Of a DNA stretch of 64,000 bases, positions 1 through 10,930 are shown in pieces. Below the pieces are notes generated by a model. It was given only the letters and a program-made list of their open reading frames with translations. It was not told the origin of the DNA and did no database searches. The number at the start of each line of letters is the position of its first letter. Position 1 is the first letter of the stretch. The DNA comes from Orientallactaga sibirica (lineage: Eukaryota > Chordata > Mammalia > Rodentia > Dipodidae). The stretch is taken from positions 1-64,000 of the forward strand of contig JAEOAD010001281.1 of NCBI GenBank assembly GCA_036365145.1. The letters run 5' to 3'. The position numbers and the translations under genes were made by a program.

Positions 1-431
1 ACCATCACTGACACCTCACATGCTTTCTCAGAAAGTCAAATCCTCTTAGACAATCACCCACCCTTAGTCACTAGTATCTAGCACTCAATATCTTGTATTG
101 TCCCCCTGTTTCTTGCTTCATCCCTCACACCATGAATTCACCCTTTACACCAATAAGGCTTGTCTTCCTCATACACATCCACCTTCCACAGACCCTTGAG
201 TCCCTTATTCATCCTCAGAGAATGAGGAACAATCATAACTCACACCATTCCTATGGATGGTACAGAATAATGTGGACCACTGCTTTCTAGACAGGACATG
301 GTCATTGAATTCATGACCCCACAGAGACTATTATTATAACAGGACCTGCTCAGTATTGGGCCCACCATCTTTCTATATAGAATGGTGAAGGAGGATAAAA
401 AGGGCATCCAAACAATATGCAGGAGAAAAGG
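1..431. other. Intergenic sequence, nothing recognised
   Basis: AT-rich sequence with no long open frame, no splice-flanked exon I can recognise and no clear repeat. Confidence 0.5.
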
Positions 432-597
432 AGAGATTTCTCTAGTAGTTCAACACATTTGTTGCAAAGCCTGACAGCCTGGGTTTGATTCCTCCAGTAT
501 CCACATAAATCCACATGCACAAGTTGGTGCATGAGTATTGGGGTTCTTTTTTTGCAGTGGCAGGAGGCCATGGCACACCTATTCCCCCTGTCTGATG
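432..597 (+). mobile_element. B2-superfamily SINE, 5' degraded
   Basis: The element keeps the end of the tRNA-like head (ttgcaaagcctgac, then a B-box-like tttgattcctcc), the body motif 'catgcacaagttggtgcatg' and 'gcagtggcaggaggcc'. The 5' A-box part is decayed and the (TC)n/A tail is short. Confidence 0.75.
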
Positions 598-599
598 TT

Positions 600-760
600 C
601 CTTGTCAACTAAACATCTAGTTAAAAATAATAGAGTGTCTAGTTGGAAAGAGGAAGGGATTCTGAAGAATGGCGATGTGAGATAAGAGAAGGTAATGGGA
701 AAGGGATATGTTCAAAATTTATTCTGTATATGTATCAAAATTGTCAAAAAGAATAGTTTG
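600..760 (+). mobile_element. LINE-1-like 3' end fragment
   Basis: Purine-rich G/A sequence (ggaagggattctgaagaatgg ... aatgggaaaggg) is followed by 'gtatatgtatcaaaattgtcaaaaag'-like text, the usual ending of rodent L1 3' UTRs. Family assignment is from memory of that ending. Confidence 0.45.
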
Positions 761-1134
761 TAAGAATACCCAATAAGTGTCTACCATATTCAATAATGAA
801 CATAAACACAGCAAGGTCAGAATCACTCTCTACAACTGACTATGCATATAGAGGTACCCAGTGTTAAAATGATTTGCTACACGAATATGTAAAGGCCCAC
901 TGAGAAAACTCCCCATATTTCCATTATTCAAAATGACATATTGCAAATAACTATTATACTCACTCTGCTTGCCTCAAGAAAATCTTTCTCTTTATCCTAT
1001 GTCAGTGTCATTCTTGTTTTGTCTTTGGCTCACCAAAATACATTTTATTACAAATTGTTGATGTGAAAATGGGACTTTCTCCTTGAAGATTCTTCAGCTT
1101 TTCCTGATTGATAGAACAGGACAGATATTGAAGA
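761..1134. other. Intergenic sequence, nothing recognised
   Basis: AT-rich DNA without a supported gene or a repeat I can name. Confidence 0.4.
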
Positions 1135-1330
1135 AGGGCAAACAGGGTAGGTACTGGGAAAGGGCTCAATAGGTAAGAGTGCTGTATATACAAACATGAG
1201 GCTTGAGTTAAATTCTGACACTGACATAAAAGCCAGACATAGTCACACATTCCTATGACCCCAGTGCTGACAGTTTGGAAACAAGATAATCACTAAACAT
1301 AGTTGTCTACCAATCTGACTAGAAAAAACA
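1135..1330 (+). mobile_element. Old RSINE1/B4-like dimeric SINE
   Basis: A diverged tRNA-like head (gggctcaataggtaagagtgctg ... acatgaggcttgag) is followed by a weak B1-like half (gccagacatagtcacacattcctatgaccccagtgctgac). The tRNA-plus-B1 order is that of RSINE1-type rodent SINEs. Confidence 0.5.
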
Positions 1331-2020
1331 TCTTCATGTTCACTGAGAGATTTCCTCTCTTCCTTGACATGCATCTTCCTTGTACACATGCACCTCACCA
1401 GAATAGAGTCTGAGTAGGCAGACAACTGCTCTGCAAAGGGCATATACAGCAGAGCTTGTAAGGAGACACTGAAAAATTTCCCTGAATGGAACAATCACAA
1501 TGGGTCTCAGTCAAGAAATGAAAACTGGATAAGAAAAAAAAAAGAATGGCGAAGATGAGGAAATCAGGGAGTTCTCAGCCATAAACTTGAGATTACATCT
1601 TGGCCTTTAGGTTAAGAAGATTCGAGAATTAGCAGTATTCATGCTGATCACATAGGTCCAGGAGATTAAAAGAAGTTTTCAAGTTAAAACAGAGGCTAAT
1701 CAGTGTGCATGACCAAAAAAAAAAAGGTAAAAAGGAATTTTGAGAGATTAGAAATAATTTTTCTGATGACCAGAAAGTTACAATTTGCAAGAATTGAAAA
1801 TGTATTCAATCTGCAGATCTGCAAAAGGGCAAGACATCCAAAAGAAAATGCAGGGTCACTTTTTGATAGGTTAGTTCTGTTACATACACTTCTACATGAA
1901 ACCAAAAAGTGATGTAATATTACATTCTATATTCATATAGGAAAGTATATTACCATTTGACTGCCAGAAAATAAAAAAGTCAAACTCTTGTTTAGATAAG
2001 GAACAGAAAGTATTAATTTT
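1331..2020. other. Intergenic sequence, nothing recognised
   Basis: No supported gene. Two 69-residue open frames on opposite strands here overlap each other in low-complexity A/T-rich sequence and look like chance. Confidence 0.4.
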
Positions 2021-2207
2021 GAATAATTAATTTTTTTTTTTTGGTTTTTGATTTTTCAAGGTAGGGTCTCACTCTGGCTCAGGCTGACCTGGAATTCACT
2101 ATGTAGTCTCAGGGTGGCCTCGAACTCTCAGTGATCCTCCTACCTCTGCCTCCCAAGTGCTGGGATTAAAGGCGTGTGCCACCACGCCCAGTGAATAACT
2201 AATTTTT
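2021..2207 (-). mobile_element. B1 SINE with target-site duplication
   Basis: A reverse-oriented B1 (poly-T, then ggtagggtctcactctggc, ctgggattaaaggcgtgtgcc, accacgccca) lies between near-identical direct repeats 'gaataattaattttt' (2,021-2,035) and 'gaataactaattttt' (2,193-2,207). The CpG-bearing, little-diverged body suggests a fairly young copy. Confidence 0.92.
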
Positions 2208-2257
2208 TAATCCCTTCACTAGTCTCTGAGGTCTTGTGGGAGTACAAAAAGACTCTA

Positions 2258-2486
2258 TGTGGCTGGAGAGATGGCTTAGCCACTAAGGCATTTGCCTGAA
2301 AAGCCAATGGATCCTATTATAAGGACCCACATAAGCCAGATGCACAAGGGGGCGCATATATCTGGAGTTCACTTGCAGTGGCTAGAGGCCCTGGCATGCC
2401 CACTCTCTACATCCCTCTCTCTCTCTTTCTCTTTCTCTCTCTCTCTCTCTCTCTTGGCCTCTTTCTCTCTCTCAAAAAAAAAAGCC
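2258..2486 (+). mobile_element. B2-superfamily SINE
   Basis: Full-length copy: tRNA-like head (ggctggagagatggcttag), 'agatgcacaagggggcgca', 'gcagtggctagaggccctgg', a (TC)n run, then poly-A. Pol III A and B boxes are recognisable. Confidence 0.9.
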
Positions 2487-3285
2487 TCAATAAGTTTGGG
2501 GATACATACAAAAAATTACAGGCATGTGCCCTTGCAGAGACCATTCAGTAAGGTTTCTGGCACCAGAATCTGCTTTGTGTAAGAGAGAGGTCCAGTTATC
2601 ATGTACACCCTTCTAATTATGTCTTAAGATTTATGTGTTTTATCAAAGAAAATTTTCAGTTTCTTCTTGGCTTTTTATGAAGCAGGGACTCACTTGAGCC
2701 CAGGCTGAAATGTAACTCATTCTGCATCACAAATTCATAACAATATTGGTACTTCAGCCTCTAAAGTATATCAGGCTTTGCAAGCAAGTGCCTTTGACCC
2801 TCCCCAGCCCACTTCTTTGATGGCCCAGTAACACTCAACATTTTAAATTCCCCATATTTGGGAAATCTGTTGTCTGTTAGCTGTTAAAACATGAATAGAA
2901 GACTTCAGAATATCAAGAGATATAATTTTTCTACTCAAATCACTGGAGGTCTACATTTATTTTAAAATGAGTTATATTAAAAGGATGTGTGTAGGTAGGT
3001 AGCTTTCCAAAAAGTGACTAACAATTTTAGTTGACTATTTCAAAACTCATGGAAACAGGAATTTCCATTTGTAAGGGCACCTGTTCTCTACAGGCTACCT
3101 CTTACATAGAAAGACACATTTACCTAAGTCTCTATTACAAGGCTCATGTTTTCATATATTATTTTAATGAAATTCTACAATAGCTCATCTCAATGATGTA
3201 TAAGTTGATTGTTGAAACTTTGATATATAAATGTTCTATTTTGTTTCAAGTGGTTAAACCTCTCTAAGACATATTTAAGACTAAG
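2487..3285. other. Intergenic sequence with a weak B1 relic
   Basis: No gene is supported. About 2,665-2,800 carries a very degraded reverse B1-like string (cagggactcacttgagcccaggctg), probably an old SINE. The rest is AT-rich unique sequence. Confidence 0.4.
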
Positions 3286-3475
3286 GGATGCTGAGGAGGT
3301 ATATGGTCCCTCATGAAAAGCTCATACTGCACAAGCATGAAGACCTAAATGTAAACAATTAGGCAACATCACATATACTTGTTGCTCCAGTATCGAGGGG
3401 GACAGAGACAGAAGGACCAATGGTGCTCACTGATCAGCCAGTCTAACTAAAACCTCACAAGCCCCAGGTTTAATG
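3286..3475 (+). mobile_element. Old RSINE1-like SINE
   Basis: A head-like string (atggtccctcatgaaaagctcatactgcacaagcatgaagacc) is followed by a B1-like tail (gacagagacagaaggaccaatggtgctcactg ... gccagtctaac). Diverged. Confidence 0.45.
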
Positions 3476-3730
3476 AAAGATAATCAGGAGCACACAAACA
3501 ATAGAGGTGGACACCCTATTTTTTCTCTGACATCTAACCATGTGTGTATGGGGAATTCACAGCTACCCGGACATGTACATAAACCATACAAATTACACAC
3601 TCAGAAAAAATCATTATCAATAATAAAAAAGTTATTATGTCAATTATCTAACTTTAAAAATAACTTTGAAAAGATGCTAATTTTAAAAGTTTATAAATTA
3701 ATTAATCATCTGCATGCATATGCACCTGTA
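3476..3730. other. Intergenic AT-rich sequence
   Basis: An 86-residue open frame here matches nothing I know and has A/T-driven composition (Lys, Asn, Leu). I do not call it a gene. Confidence 0.4.
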
Positions 3731-3868
3731 TAGATGGGAACACCAAGGACTCTTGCTACTGCAAGTGAATACCAAATGCATTTGCCATGTGTTTCATGCT
3801 TTACATCTACAGGAGGGAGCTGTGTGGCAAGCAAGCATTAACTCCTGAGCCATCTCCTGAACCTCCAA
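3731..3868 (-). mobile_element. B2-superfamily SINE, partial
   Basis: Reverse orientation: 'ctactgcaagtgaataccaaatgcatttgcc' and, at its right end, the reversed tRNA-like head 'aactcctgagccatctcctgaacc'. The A/TC tail is missing. Confidence 0.65.
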
Positions 3869-4244
3869 AGATGTTGTAGCAGTTTGAATGGATATCCTCC
3901 AATAGATTGATTTTCATTAAAGCTTCTTGTATTTAAAGATACCTGGCTGAAAGAGGTGTCACTGTGGGCATATCCTAGGGTCCAGCCCGAAGGTATGTTT
4001 GGAGTGGATCTGAAATACAGTGTAAAGTTATGCAGAGTGCTTGAGCTCTCCCCCAGGTTCCTGGATTGTTTTGCTTGTGGTGCCCCTGGTGGTATTTCTC
4101 TCTGAATCGACCTATGAAAGGGGGCCAGCTTCTTCTGCAATGATGGAGCTTCCCCTGAACCTGTAAGATTCAATAAATCCTGTTCTCATGAACTGCGTCT
4201 GCTTTGGAGGTTCATCCCAGCAGTGTGGAGCTGACTGTGACAGA
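3869..4244 (+). mobile_element. Solo LTR, ERVL-MaLR-like
   Basis: The block starts near 'tgttgtagcagtttgaatgg', has a polyadenylation-like 'caataaatcctg' at about 4,171 and ends 'ggttcatcccagcagtgtggagctgactgtgac'. This layout (TG..CA-type ends, AATAAA near the 3' end, about 370 bp) is that of rodent MaLR LTRs. Direct repeats 'agatg' flank it if the first and last dinucleotides are counted as target. The same family recurs at about 33,930 and 46,770. Confidence 0.65.
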
Positions 4245-5030
4245 TGCTAATTAAAATTTCTTGTCACAATCAAAGTTAAGATGTACATTATTCTTTTAAT
4301 AATTAATGAAGAACATCAGGTGAATAACATCATGAGCATGATTATGTGGTAGACTTCACTTAAAAACAGATGCTGATTTTAGTGAATAGATTGCTATAGT
4401 TAAAAAGGATGAGAATGGCTTTGCCACTGAGACAAACAGCTAATGCAAATTTCAGCTAACAATAAGTGGCCACATCTTATTAATAATAACTTTAAATTGA
4501 CCAAATAAATGAAGCAATATAGCTTATGAGACTGAGAAAGAAGACACAACTACCTGTTGTCTCAAACAAACACACTTATCAAGCAATATTGCACAAAAAC
4601 AGAGTGAATAGAAATCATCATACAAAGCAAACATGAGCCATTCACAACCTGGTGTCGCTCTTTCAAATCACAAATCAACAAGGAATCATAACAAAGAAAT
4701 TAAACCACAGATCAACTGCACAGAACAAATATCTACACTGCATTGTGTTCAAGAAAAAGGGACTACAAATTGTTCTCAGCTACACATAGAACCTTTTCAA
4801 AAATAATCAGATTATAGAACCCAGAGCAAACCTTCACCAAAAAACGAACATAAAAATGAGATGATTTCTTATATCTTATATCAGATTTCAGAAAACTAAT
4901 GCTTCAAATCAATAGCAAGTGGACCCCAACAACAACACAAATAGTTGAAGACTAAACAACAGGGAAGATGAGGCCAAATGAGAGAAAGAGAGATGAACAA
5001 AATACCAGCTCTTAGCCTCTGTCTACAACA
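4245..5030. other. Unassigned sequence upstream of the retrovirus
   Basis: This stretch sits where the 5' LTR, leader and most of gag of the downstream provirus would be expected. I recognise no LTR, primer-binding site or capsid motif here, so the provirus appears 5'-truncated or decayed beyond recognition by eye. Confidence 0.4.
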
Positions 5031-5084
5031 GCCACCTGCTTTCAGGCCTATCACACTCTAATAAAACCTGCAATGGAAGAAAGA

Positions 5085-5205
5085 TATCTGGGACCTGTGT
5101 CAGGTGTAACCAGCCAGGACACCTGCTCTATCTGTGGACAATGAGGTCATTGGAAATGGGACTGGCATCATGGACGTACTGGAGCCCCCACAGGGCACCC
5201 AATAC
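5085..5205 (+). pseudogene. ERV gag nucleocapsid remnant
   Basis: The start of a CCHC knuckle (Cys-x2-Cys, then Gly-His, from about 5,096) is visible. A second knuckle-like string in another frame (Cys-Gly-Gln, a stop, then Gly-His-Trp-Lys-Trp) follows. The last cysteine of each is missing or out of frame, so the domain is broken. It lies directly upstream of the protease remnant. Confidence 0.6.
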
Positions 5206-5500
5206 CTACCCCAACTCCCACTCTACAGTTGGTATAATGAAGGGGCCTAGATTCATCTATCCCAGTTGGGAATCCCAACTCATCTGTTGAATCCAGGGTG
5301 ATTGGGATGGTGGCTGGACACAAAGTTTCTTTTGTCCTGGACACTGGGGCATCCCTGTTGCTTCTCACTTCCTGCAAAGGTATAACATGATGGCCATAGA
5401 GGCCTCAGGTGTCCCTTCCAATTCCAGAACTACCCCTCCTTTATTCTGCCAATTTGGAGCCTTAAGATTACTCATTCTTTCTTAGTCATCCCTGAATACC
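5206..5500 (+). pseudogene. ERV protease remnant
   Basis: An aspartic-protease active-site segment is readable around 5,310-5,370, including Val-Leu-Asp-Thr-Gly-Ala-Ser. Upstream and downstream frames are interrupted. Retroviral proteases use this DTG motif as a homodimer to cut the polyprotein; this copy could not make a full domain. Confidence 0.7.
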
Positions 5501-5708
5501 CTATGCCTCTCTTTGTCAAAATTCAAAGTCTAGGTCCACATTCCCACATTCAATACAATAACCATGTTTTAAGTCTTCATTTCAACCTGCATGGAAGCAC
5601 CTCTGGAATCCAAACCCTCCCCTTCCCCCTGCTGCCATTAACGCCTCAGTTTGGGACACTGAACAGCCTTCAGTTGTTCAACACCATGAGCCTGTCTGTG
5701 TTGATTTT

Positions 5709-5862
5709 AAAAATCCTCACTGCCGCTGGGCATGGTGGCACATGCCTTTAATCTCAGCACTGGAGGCAGAGGTAGGAGGATTGCCATGCCAGTTTGAGAG
5801 GCCACCTGTGAATTCCAGGTCAGCCTTGAAAAACAAAACAAAACAAAACAAAAATCCTCACT
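5709..5862 (+). mobile_element. B1 SINE inserted in ERV pol
   Basis: A forward B1 (gctgggcatggtggcacatgcctttaatc ... aacaaaacaaaac tail) is flanked by the exact direct repeat 'aaaaatcctcact' at 5,709-5,721 and 5,850-5,862. It splits the pol region between protease and reverse transcriptase, so it postdates the provirus. Confidence 0.93.
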
Positions 5863-5869
5863 CCTATGT

Positions 5870-6520
5870 AACCTGAGACCTTCTGTAATGCTCTACCCCC
5901 TACCAGCTACCAGGGACTTAAGCCCTTAATTGTCCCCCTCCTAAAACACCAACATTAAACGCCTGTCAACTCTCCCCACAAACCCCAGTCAATGGGGTTA
6001 AAACCATAATGAAACTTTTTGGTTGCTCCAGGACCTCAGAAAAATAAATGAGACAACCATACCCACATACCACGTCATCCCTCACCCTTACACTCTCCTT
6101 TCCTCTGTCTCATTTACTGCAACCAGTTTTACTATACTAGATCTTAAAGATGATTTTTTTACCATCCCCCTACACCCAGGCTCACATCCTCTTTTTGCTT
6201 TTACTTAGGAGGACCCAGACACCATTTTAGCTCAGCAACTCACCTGAACAGTCCTGTCACAAGGTTTTAGTGACAGTCCCCACTACTTTGGTCAGGCCCC
6301 CAATGAGATCTCTCATCCCTAAGCCTCCATCCCAGTCATCTCTTACAGTACATAGATGACCTTCTCCTATGTAGTCCTTCCCATGAAATCTGTGTTGCGC
6401 CCACTGCTAAAATTCCTCAATGCCTTAGCTGCTTAGGGGTATTGGGAATCAAAAGACAAAGTTCAGATCTGTCAGCACACTGTTACTTACTTAGGTCATG
6501 CCCCACCCTGTGCATCAGGA
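5870..6520 (+). pseudogene. ERV reverse transcriptase remnant
   Basis: The strand reads as a retroviral RT in shifting frames. A 61-residue open stretch from 6,023 holds the 'LQDLRKINETT'-type segment and the first catalytic aspartate region (Leu-Asp-Leu-Lys-Asp). The second catalytic box, Gln-Tyr-Ile-Asp-Asp-Leu-Leu-Leu, is at about 6,345-6,370 in another frame. Several stops and frameshifts make it non-functional. Confidence 0.85.
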
Positions 6521-6544
6521 TGTGTCATCATCCAGGGCTACCCG

Positions 6545-6910
6545 AACTCCCCTAAATATGTACCCTAATTGAAGCACAACCTTTGACCCTAAGCACTACC
6601 TCCCAGCAGGCTGAACTAACAGCCCTTACTCGAGTCCTAACTCTGGCTAAGGATCTTTCCATTAACATTTATACAGATTCAAAATATGCTTATAAAATCA
6701 TCTATTCATATATTCTAATTTGGAAGGAAAGAGGCTTCCTCACACAAAAGAGGACCCCAATTATTAATGCCTCTCTAATCCAAGACCTTCTTGATGTCAC
6801 TTTTCTCCCCTTTAAGGAATCATTCATGCAATGCCAAGGCCATCAGAAAGACAAACAGTACATCTGCCTCTCAATCACACTCATAAATTGGCCTGTGAAA
6901 TTGCCTTTAT
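6545..6910 (+). pseudogene. ERV RNase H remnant
   Basis: An open stretch from 6,583 contains 'QQAELTALTRVL' and 'NIYTDSKYAYKI', the glutamate and aspartate motifs of retroviral RNase H. The stretch stays open for 159 codons, the longest retroviral frame in the window, but there are breaks on both sides. Confidence 0.8.
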
Positions 6911-7059
6911 ACACTCAGACCTCTACCCCACCTCCCTACCTTTCTGAGCATACCAAGTCCCCCCTCACTCAAGAGTTTCTTTCATACCTGCATTCTTTAT
7001 TTCATCCCTCTAACCAAGCCCTATTTTCTTTTCTTCAAAACCACACCTCCTTTCAACCC

Positions 7060-7800
7060 TAGGACAGACAATTCTTCAAAGCTCTTGCAGGCTCATGTGG
7101 TATCTGCCAAAGAGCAAACCCTCATTCCAACATCTGACCCCCTCAAATCCCTACCCGCCAGATGATGCACCTTCTACCAGCCATGGATTGGCAAGCAGAC
7201 TTTACCCATATGCCTTATGTTAAATGATACAAATATCTCTTAGTGTGGATACCTTTTGTGGATATGTAGAAGCCTTCCTCACCACAAACAAGAGAGCTCA
7301 GATACTAACTGACATATTGACTACAGAAATCGTCTCTCAATTTGGCTTGTCATCCTCAATACAATCAGACAATGGCCCAGAATTTGTCTCCTCTAACTGC
7401 CCAAACATTGCCAGGTACTTAAAGATCACCTGGAAGTTTCACATTCCCTACCATCCCCAAGCCTTTGGCAAGGTTGAGAGAACTGACCATACCATCAAAG
7501 AAACTCTCACAAAGCTCACCTTGGAACTGAAATGGGATTGGATTAAACTTTACCTCTACTGTTACTTAAACTTAGATCCCTACCTAAAAGGCCCCCATGA
7601 TCAGCCCCTTTGAACTCATGTATGGGAGACCTATAATTCCCCCTGGACTGTCCCATGAGACTCCACTACTCCTTCCTTCCATATACACTAGTCTCCTCCC
7701 ATTGCTCAGAAAGAACCATGGAGACAAACTAACACCACCCTCCCCTCCCTCTATCCAGAGGCTCCTCTTCCTAACTCCGAGTTAGGAGACATGGTTGATA
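7060..7800 (+). pseudogene. ERV integrase remnant
   Basis: The zinc-binding CxxC (Cys-Gly-Ile-Cys-Gln) is near 7,096. The core follows: Trp-Gln-Ala-Asp-Phe near 7,190, then in another frame 'SDNGPEF' near 7,365 and the Glu-bearing 'GKVERTD' near 7,470. The three acidic catalytic positions are thus visible but split by a stop and frameshifts. The 'PFELMYGRP' stretch near 7,605 is the usual C-terminal landmark of gamma-type integrases. Confidence 0.85.
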
Positions 7801-8700
7801 TCTCAGATCCCACCCAGAAATCTCTGTCTGCAAATGGCAGGGGCCCCACAATGTCATCCTAATAATCCTCACTGTAGCCAAACTCCAGGGCTTCCAATCC
7901 TGGGTCCATTTCTCTCACTTGAAAAACATCCCATCATCCCCTCACCTCCTCCTCCCTGTTTCTGGATGATAATCACTGCCTCCACCTCTTTAAACATTAC
8001 TAAACTTCCCCCTACACCTGAACAGGACCACCTCGAGACAGACAAGCAGTTGGCGCTCAATATCCAACAATTTCATCTGTTCCTGACTCACATACAGGAG
8101 GGCCTATGGCTGATGCCCCAGCTGATCTCCACATTTGATGAGCTTCTGGATGCCATAGAAGAACTCTGGTTACAAGGAAGTTTCATTCCCTTCACACCAG
8201 AATAGATATAGTTCCTTACCATTACCCTACACTTCCTCCTCTTCATCTAGGATGCCCCGTCACTTTTCCTTCTCACAGTACTATTCTCTTGTTGCTAGAA
8301 CTAATATTTGTTAATTTCTACACACTGTTATTAACACCAAAAAAGCACTCTTAACGCTCCTACTCTGGGTACACTTCCTTACAGTAATTTTCCTAGGTGT
8401 TATCCATTCTTTAACTCCTAACAATGAAACATAACAGGATTATATCCCTTTTGCCATTACTATCTATATCCCTAATAATACTTATTGTCACTCATGTTTT
8501 GTTACACCAGACACATGTGTCTCCACTGTGGCCCAAATAAGACCTGGCACCATGGGCTCTCCCCCAATACTAAACTGTACCTTTTTAATGCCCTGATATT
8601 ATATTTGGGCCTATTAGATGGTATAATCAAGAATTATGCCATCAGGGGATCACACAGGGACCATGGAAAAGTCTTCCAGATCAGTCTAAAGGAGAAAATA
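7801..8700 (+). pseudogene. ERV pol-env junction and env surface-subunit remnant
   Basis: Continues from integrase with a 136-codon open stretch (7,795-8,205), then sequence with a hydrophobic segment near 8,340-8,400 that could be the env signal peptide. Stops occur throughout. Assignment as env rests on position and on the transmembrane-subunit remnant further down. Confidence 0.5.
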
Positions 8701-8927
8701 TACATTTTTAAAAGATGTTTTATTTATTCACTTGAGAAAGAGAAAAAGGAACAGGCAGAGAAAAAATAACAAATGGGTACACCAGGGCATCCAGCCAATG
8801 CAAATGAACTCCAGATGTGTACACCCCCTTGTGCATCTGGTTTACATGGGTCCTGGGGAACTGAACCTGGATTCTGAGGCTTTGCTGGTACACACCTTAA
8901 CTACTAAGCCATTTCACCAGCCCCTAA
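8701..8927 (-). mobile_element. B2-superfamily SINE in ERV env
   Basis: Reverse orientation: T-rich start, 'gcaaatgaactccagatgtg', 'cttgtgcatctgg', and the reversed head 'ctaagccatttcaccagcccc'. Inserted in the env remnant. Confidence 0.9.
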
Positions 8928-9015
8928 ATTTTCCTGTCTCTAAGACTATAGCGCACTCTGTAGGTTCAGGAGAGTACTCTTGTGCCAAACTTAAAAAAGG
9001 AGCTCTCTCCCCTTT

Positions 9016-9242
9016 GGACTGGAGAAATGGCTTACTGGTTAAGGCACTTGCATACAAAGCCAAACGACCTGGGTTTGATTACCCAGGACTGACATAAGCC
9101 AGATGCACAAGGTGTTGCATGTGTCTGGAGTTTGTTTGCAGTGGCTGGAGGCCCTGGCACACTCATTTTCTCTCTTTTTCTATCTGCCTCTCTCTCTCTC
9201 TCTCTCAAATAAATAAGTAAAATAAAATAAAACATTTTTTAA
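9016..9242 (+). mobile_element. B2-superfamily SINE in ERV env
   Basis: Forward copy: 'ggactggagaaatggcttac', 'agatgcacaaggtgttgcat', 'gcagtggctggaggccctgg', (TC)n and an A-rich tail (aaataaataagtaaaataaa). With the reverse copy at 8,701-8,927 it forms an inverted SINE pair about 90 bp apart. Confidence 0.93.
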
Positions 9243-10215
9243 AAGAGCCCCTACAGATACTGTCTATTCAAAGGATACCTTGAACATAAGCATATCTACC
9301 AGCACTATGGAGTCCTTAAATCCTCAAAACATCTGGGTACAAATGGCTGTTGATACCATGAACAAATGTTCTTTTTTAAGTCCACCAACTATTAGTTAAT
9401 AATCTCATGGGTCTATCTGATAAACATAATGAATATGTTAATGTATTTGGATATAGAATTACCAAACAAGACCATCCTGTGCTCTATACAGATTCAGCAT
9501 TCCCAGTCACCCTAGTTGTCCAACAACATTGCCTATGCATCAATTGTATCCCCCCTTGACCACCTCTTAAATCATCTCAACCACCTCCTAATCGTTCTAT
9601 TGAACAAAACATCTCCCTGACCACACGCTAGTTGATGCCCATGGGATGGGTCTTCCTCTGCAATAAAATGGCCTTTCAAGCCCTGCCTGCTAAGTTCTCT
9701 GGAATCTGCATCATCAGACAGACCTTCCCCTTCCTGCCATCCCTAACCCCTCCTCACTGGAATATGGAATACTTGGAGTCAGCTCTTGAAGTGTGGTAAT
9801 AATATGTTCCTCCTAGGTCACAGGCAGGTAGCAGTCACAACAGCATTTATCCTGCTCATTCCAGGCCTTGTGATAGGGATACAAAGGGAAGTGTCTAAGT
9901 TGGCCTGCATCTTTAGCAAAGCTGCTGATCTTACCACATGAGTTCTGTCAGACATTAACCAATAAAGGAAAGAACTTTGAACCTCAATATTACAAAATAG
10001 AGCCATTATTGATTTTTTTATTATTTTAGCATCATATTAGCTATCAGCAATTCCATGCAATGTGCTGGTTCAATATTACAAATAATTCCAATATTGTTCA
10101 ACAACAGATACACAAAATAAAAGAAGACGTTAATAAAATCCATGAGAGCAACTATTGGTCAGGTTTAGGAAAAGGGTTTCATGGTTTTGCTCTTTACTGG
10201 GTCCTTAGATGAGTA
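9243..10215 (+). pseudogene. ERV env remnant, surface end and transmembrane subunit
   Basis: After the two SINEs env-like sequence resumes. A hydrophobic stretch near 9,835-9,880 sits where a fusion peptide would be. At about 9,975 a Leu-Gln-Asn-Arg-Ala-type segment matches the heptad/immunosuppressive-like region of class I transmembrane subunits, followed by cysteines near 10,058. Stops lie on both sides; no functional envelope protein is encoded. Confidence 0.6.
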
Positions 10216-10391
10216 TTCTTTTCATCATTATCATAGCTCCCTGTCTGCCCAACTGTGTACTCTGACTCATCAAACAAGAAATCAATTCTGTAAAAATGAT
10301 GTACTTTGACACTCCTTACAACCCCATGCTCATGACAAGTCACCCATAATAATCTGCTTCTTGCCCCCTGTGCTTCTTACAGAGATGACAG

Positions 10392-10420
10392 TGAAAAGGA
10401 AAACAAAAGGGAGGGAAACC
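10392..10420 (+). promoter_or_regulatory. Polypurine-tract-like end of the ERV
   Basis: A purine-rich run 'gaaaaggaaaacaaaaggga' and neighbours follows the env remnant, where the plus-strand primer tract should be. No clear LTR start follows, so this is positional inference. Confidence 0.35.
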
Positions 10421-10579
10421 AGACAGCAGACATCAGAAATCCAGGGCATTCCAAGCTCAAAGGAGAAACCATGCCTAAATCTGAAATAAATGTATGATTT
10501 TCTTGATCTATATGACCTACCAAAATTAAATCAGGATGAGATAAACCACTTACATGGAAAATGGAAAAGAAACAAACAG

Positions 10580-10894
10580 GGCAGAGGCTGTGGTCAGTCC
10601 ATAGAGGGCTTGCCTAACATGCATGAGCCTTGAGTTCAATACCCAGTAATTACATAAACAGGAAGTGCTGTTACCTGCCTCTAATCCCAGCTATAAGGAG
10701 GTGATGACAGGAGCAACAAAAGTTCAAGGCAGGGTTGGAGACATGGCTTAGCAGTTAATGTGCTTGCCTGTAAAGCCAAATAACCCAGGTTTAATCCCCC
10801 AGGACCCACATAAAGCCAAGTGCACAAGGTGGCACATGTATCTGGTGTTCATTTGCAGTGGTTAGAGGCACTAGAGCACCATTCACCCATTGTC

Positions 10895-10930
<36 letters not shown>

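Larger units (their letters stand above)
5040..10420 (+). mobile_element. Decayed class I (gamma-type) endogenous retrovirus, gag-pro-pol-env
   Basis: Retroviral domains occur in canonical order on one strand: nucleocapsid zinc-knuckle remnant (about 5,095-5,165), protease with a DTG active site (about 5,310-5,360), reverse transcriptase with a YIDD box (about 6,351), RNase H (about 6,600-6,730), integrase (about 7,075-7,650), and an env region ending in a transmembrane-subunit-like stretch (about 9,820-10,200). All frames carry frameshifts and stops. A B1 SINE interrupts pol and two B2-like SINEs interrupt env. No LTR pair was recognised. The order and the YIDD/LQNR-type motifs fit class I ERVs; the exact family is not assigned. 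Confidence 0.85.

Noticed and set aside
2258..2330. tRNA gene from A-box and B-box-like text (also at many other SINE heads)
   Set aside because: These are tRNA-derived SINE heads. They do not fold into a full cloverleaf with an anticodon arm and are followed by SINE bodies.
3869..4244. 5' LTR of the class I provirus
   Set aside because: It belongs to the same family as the MaLR-like LTRs at 33,925 and 46,765, and no partner LTR follows the env remnant.
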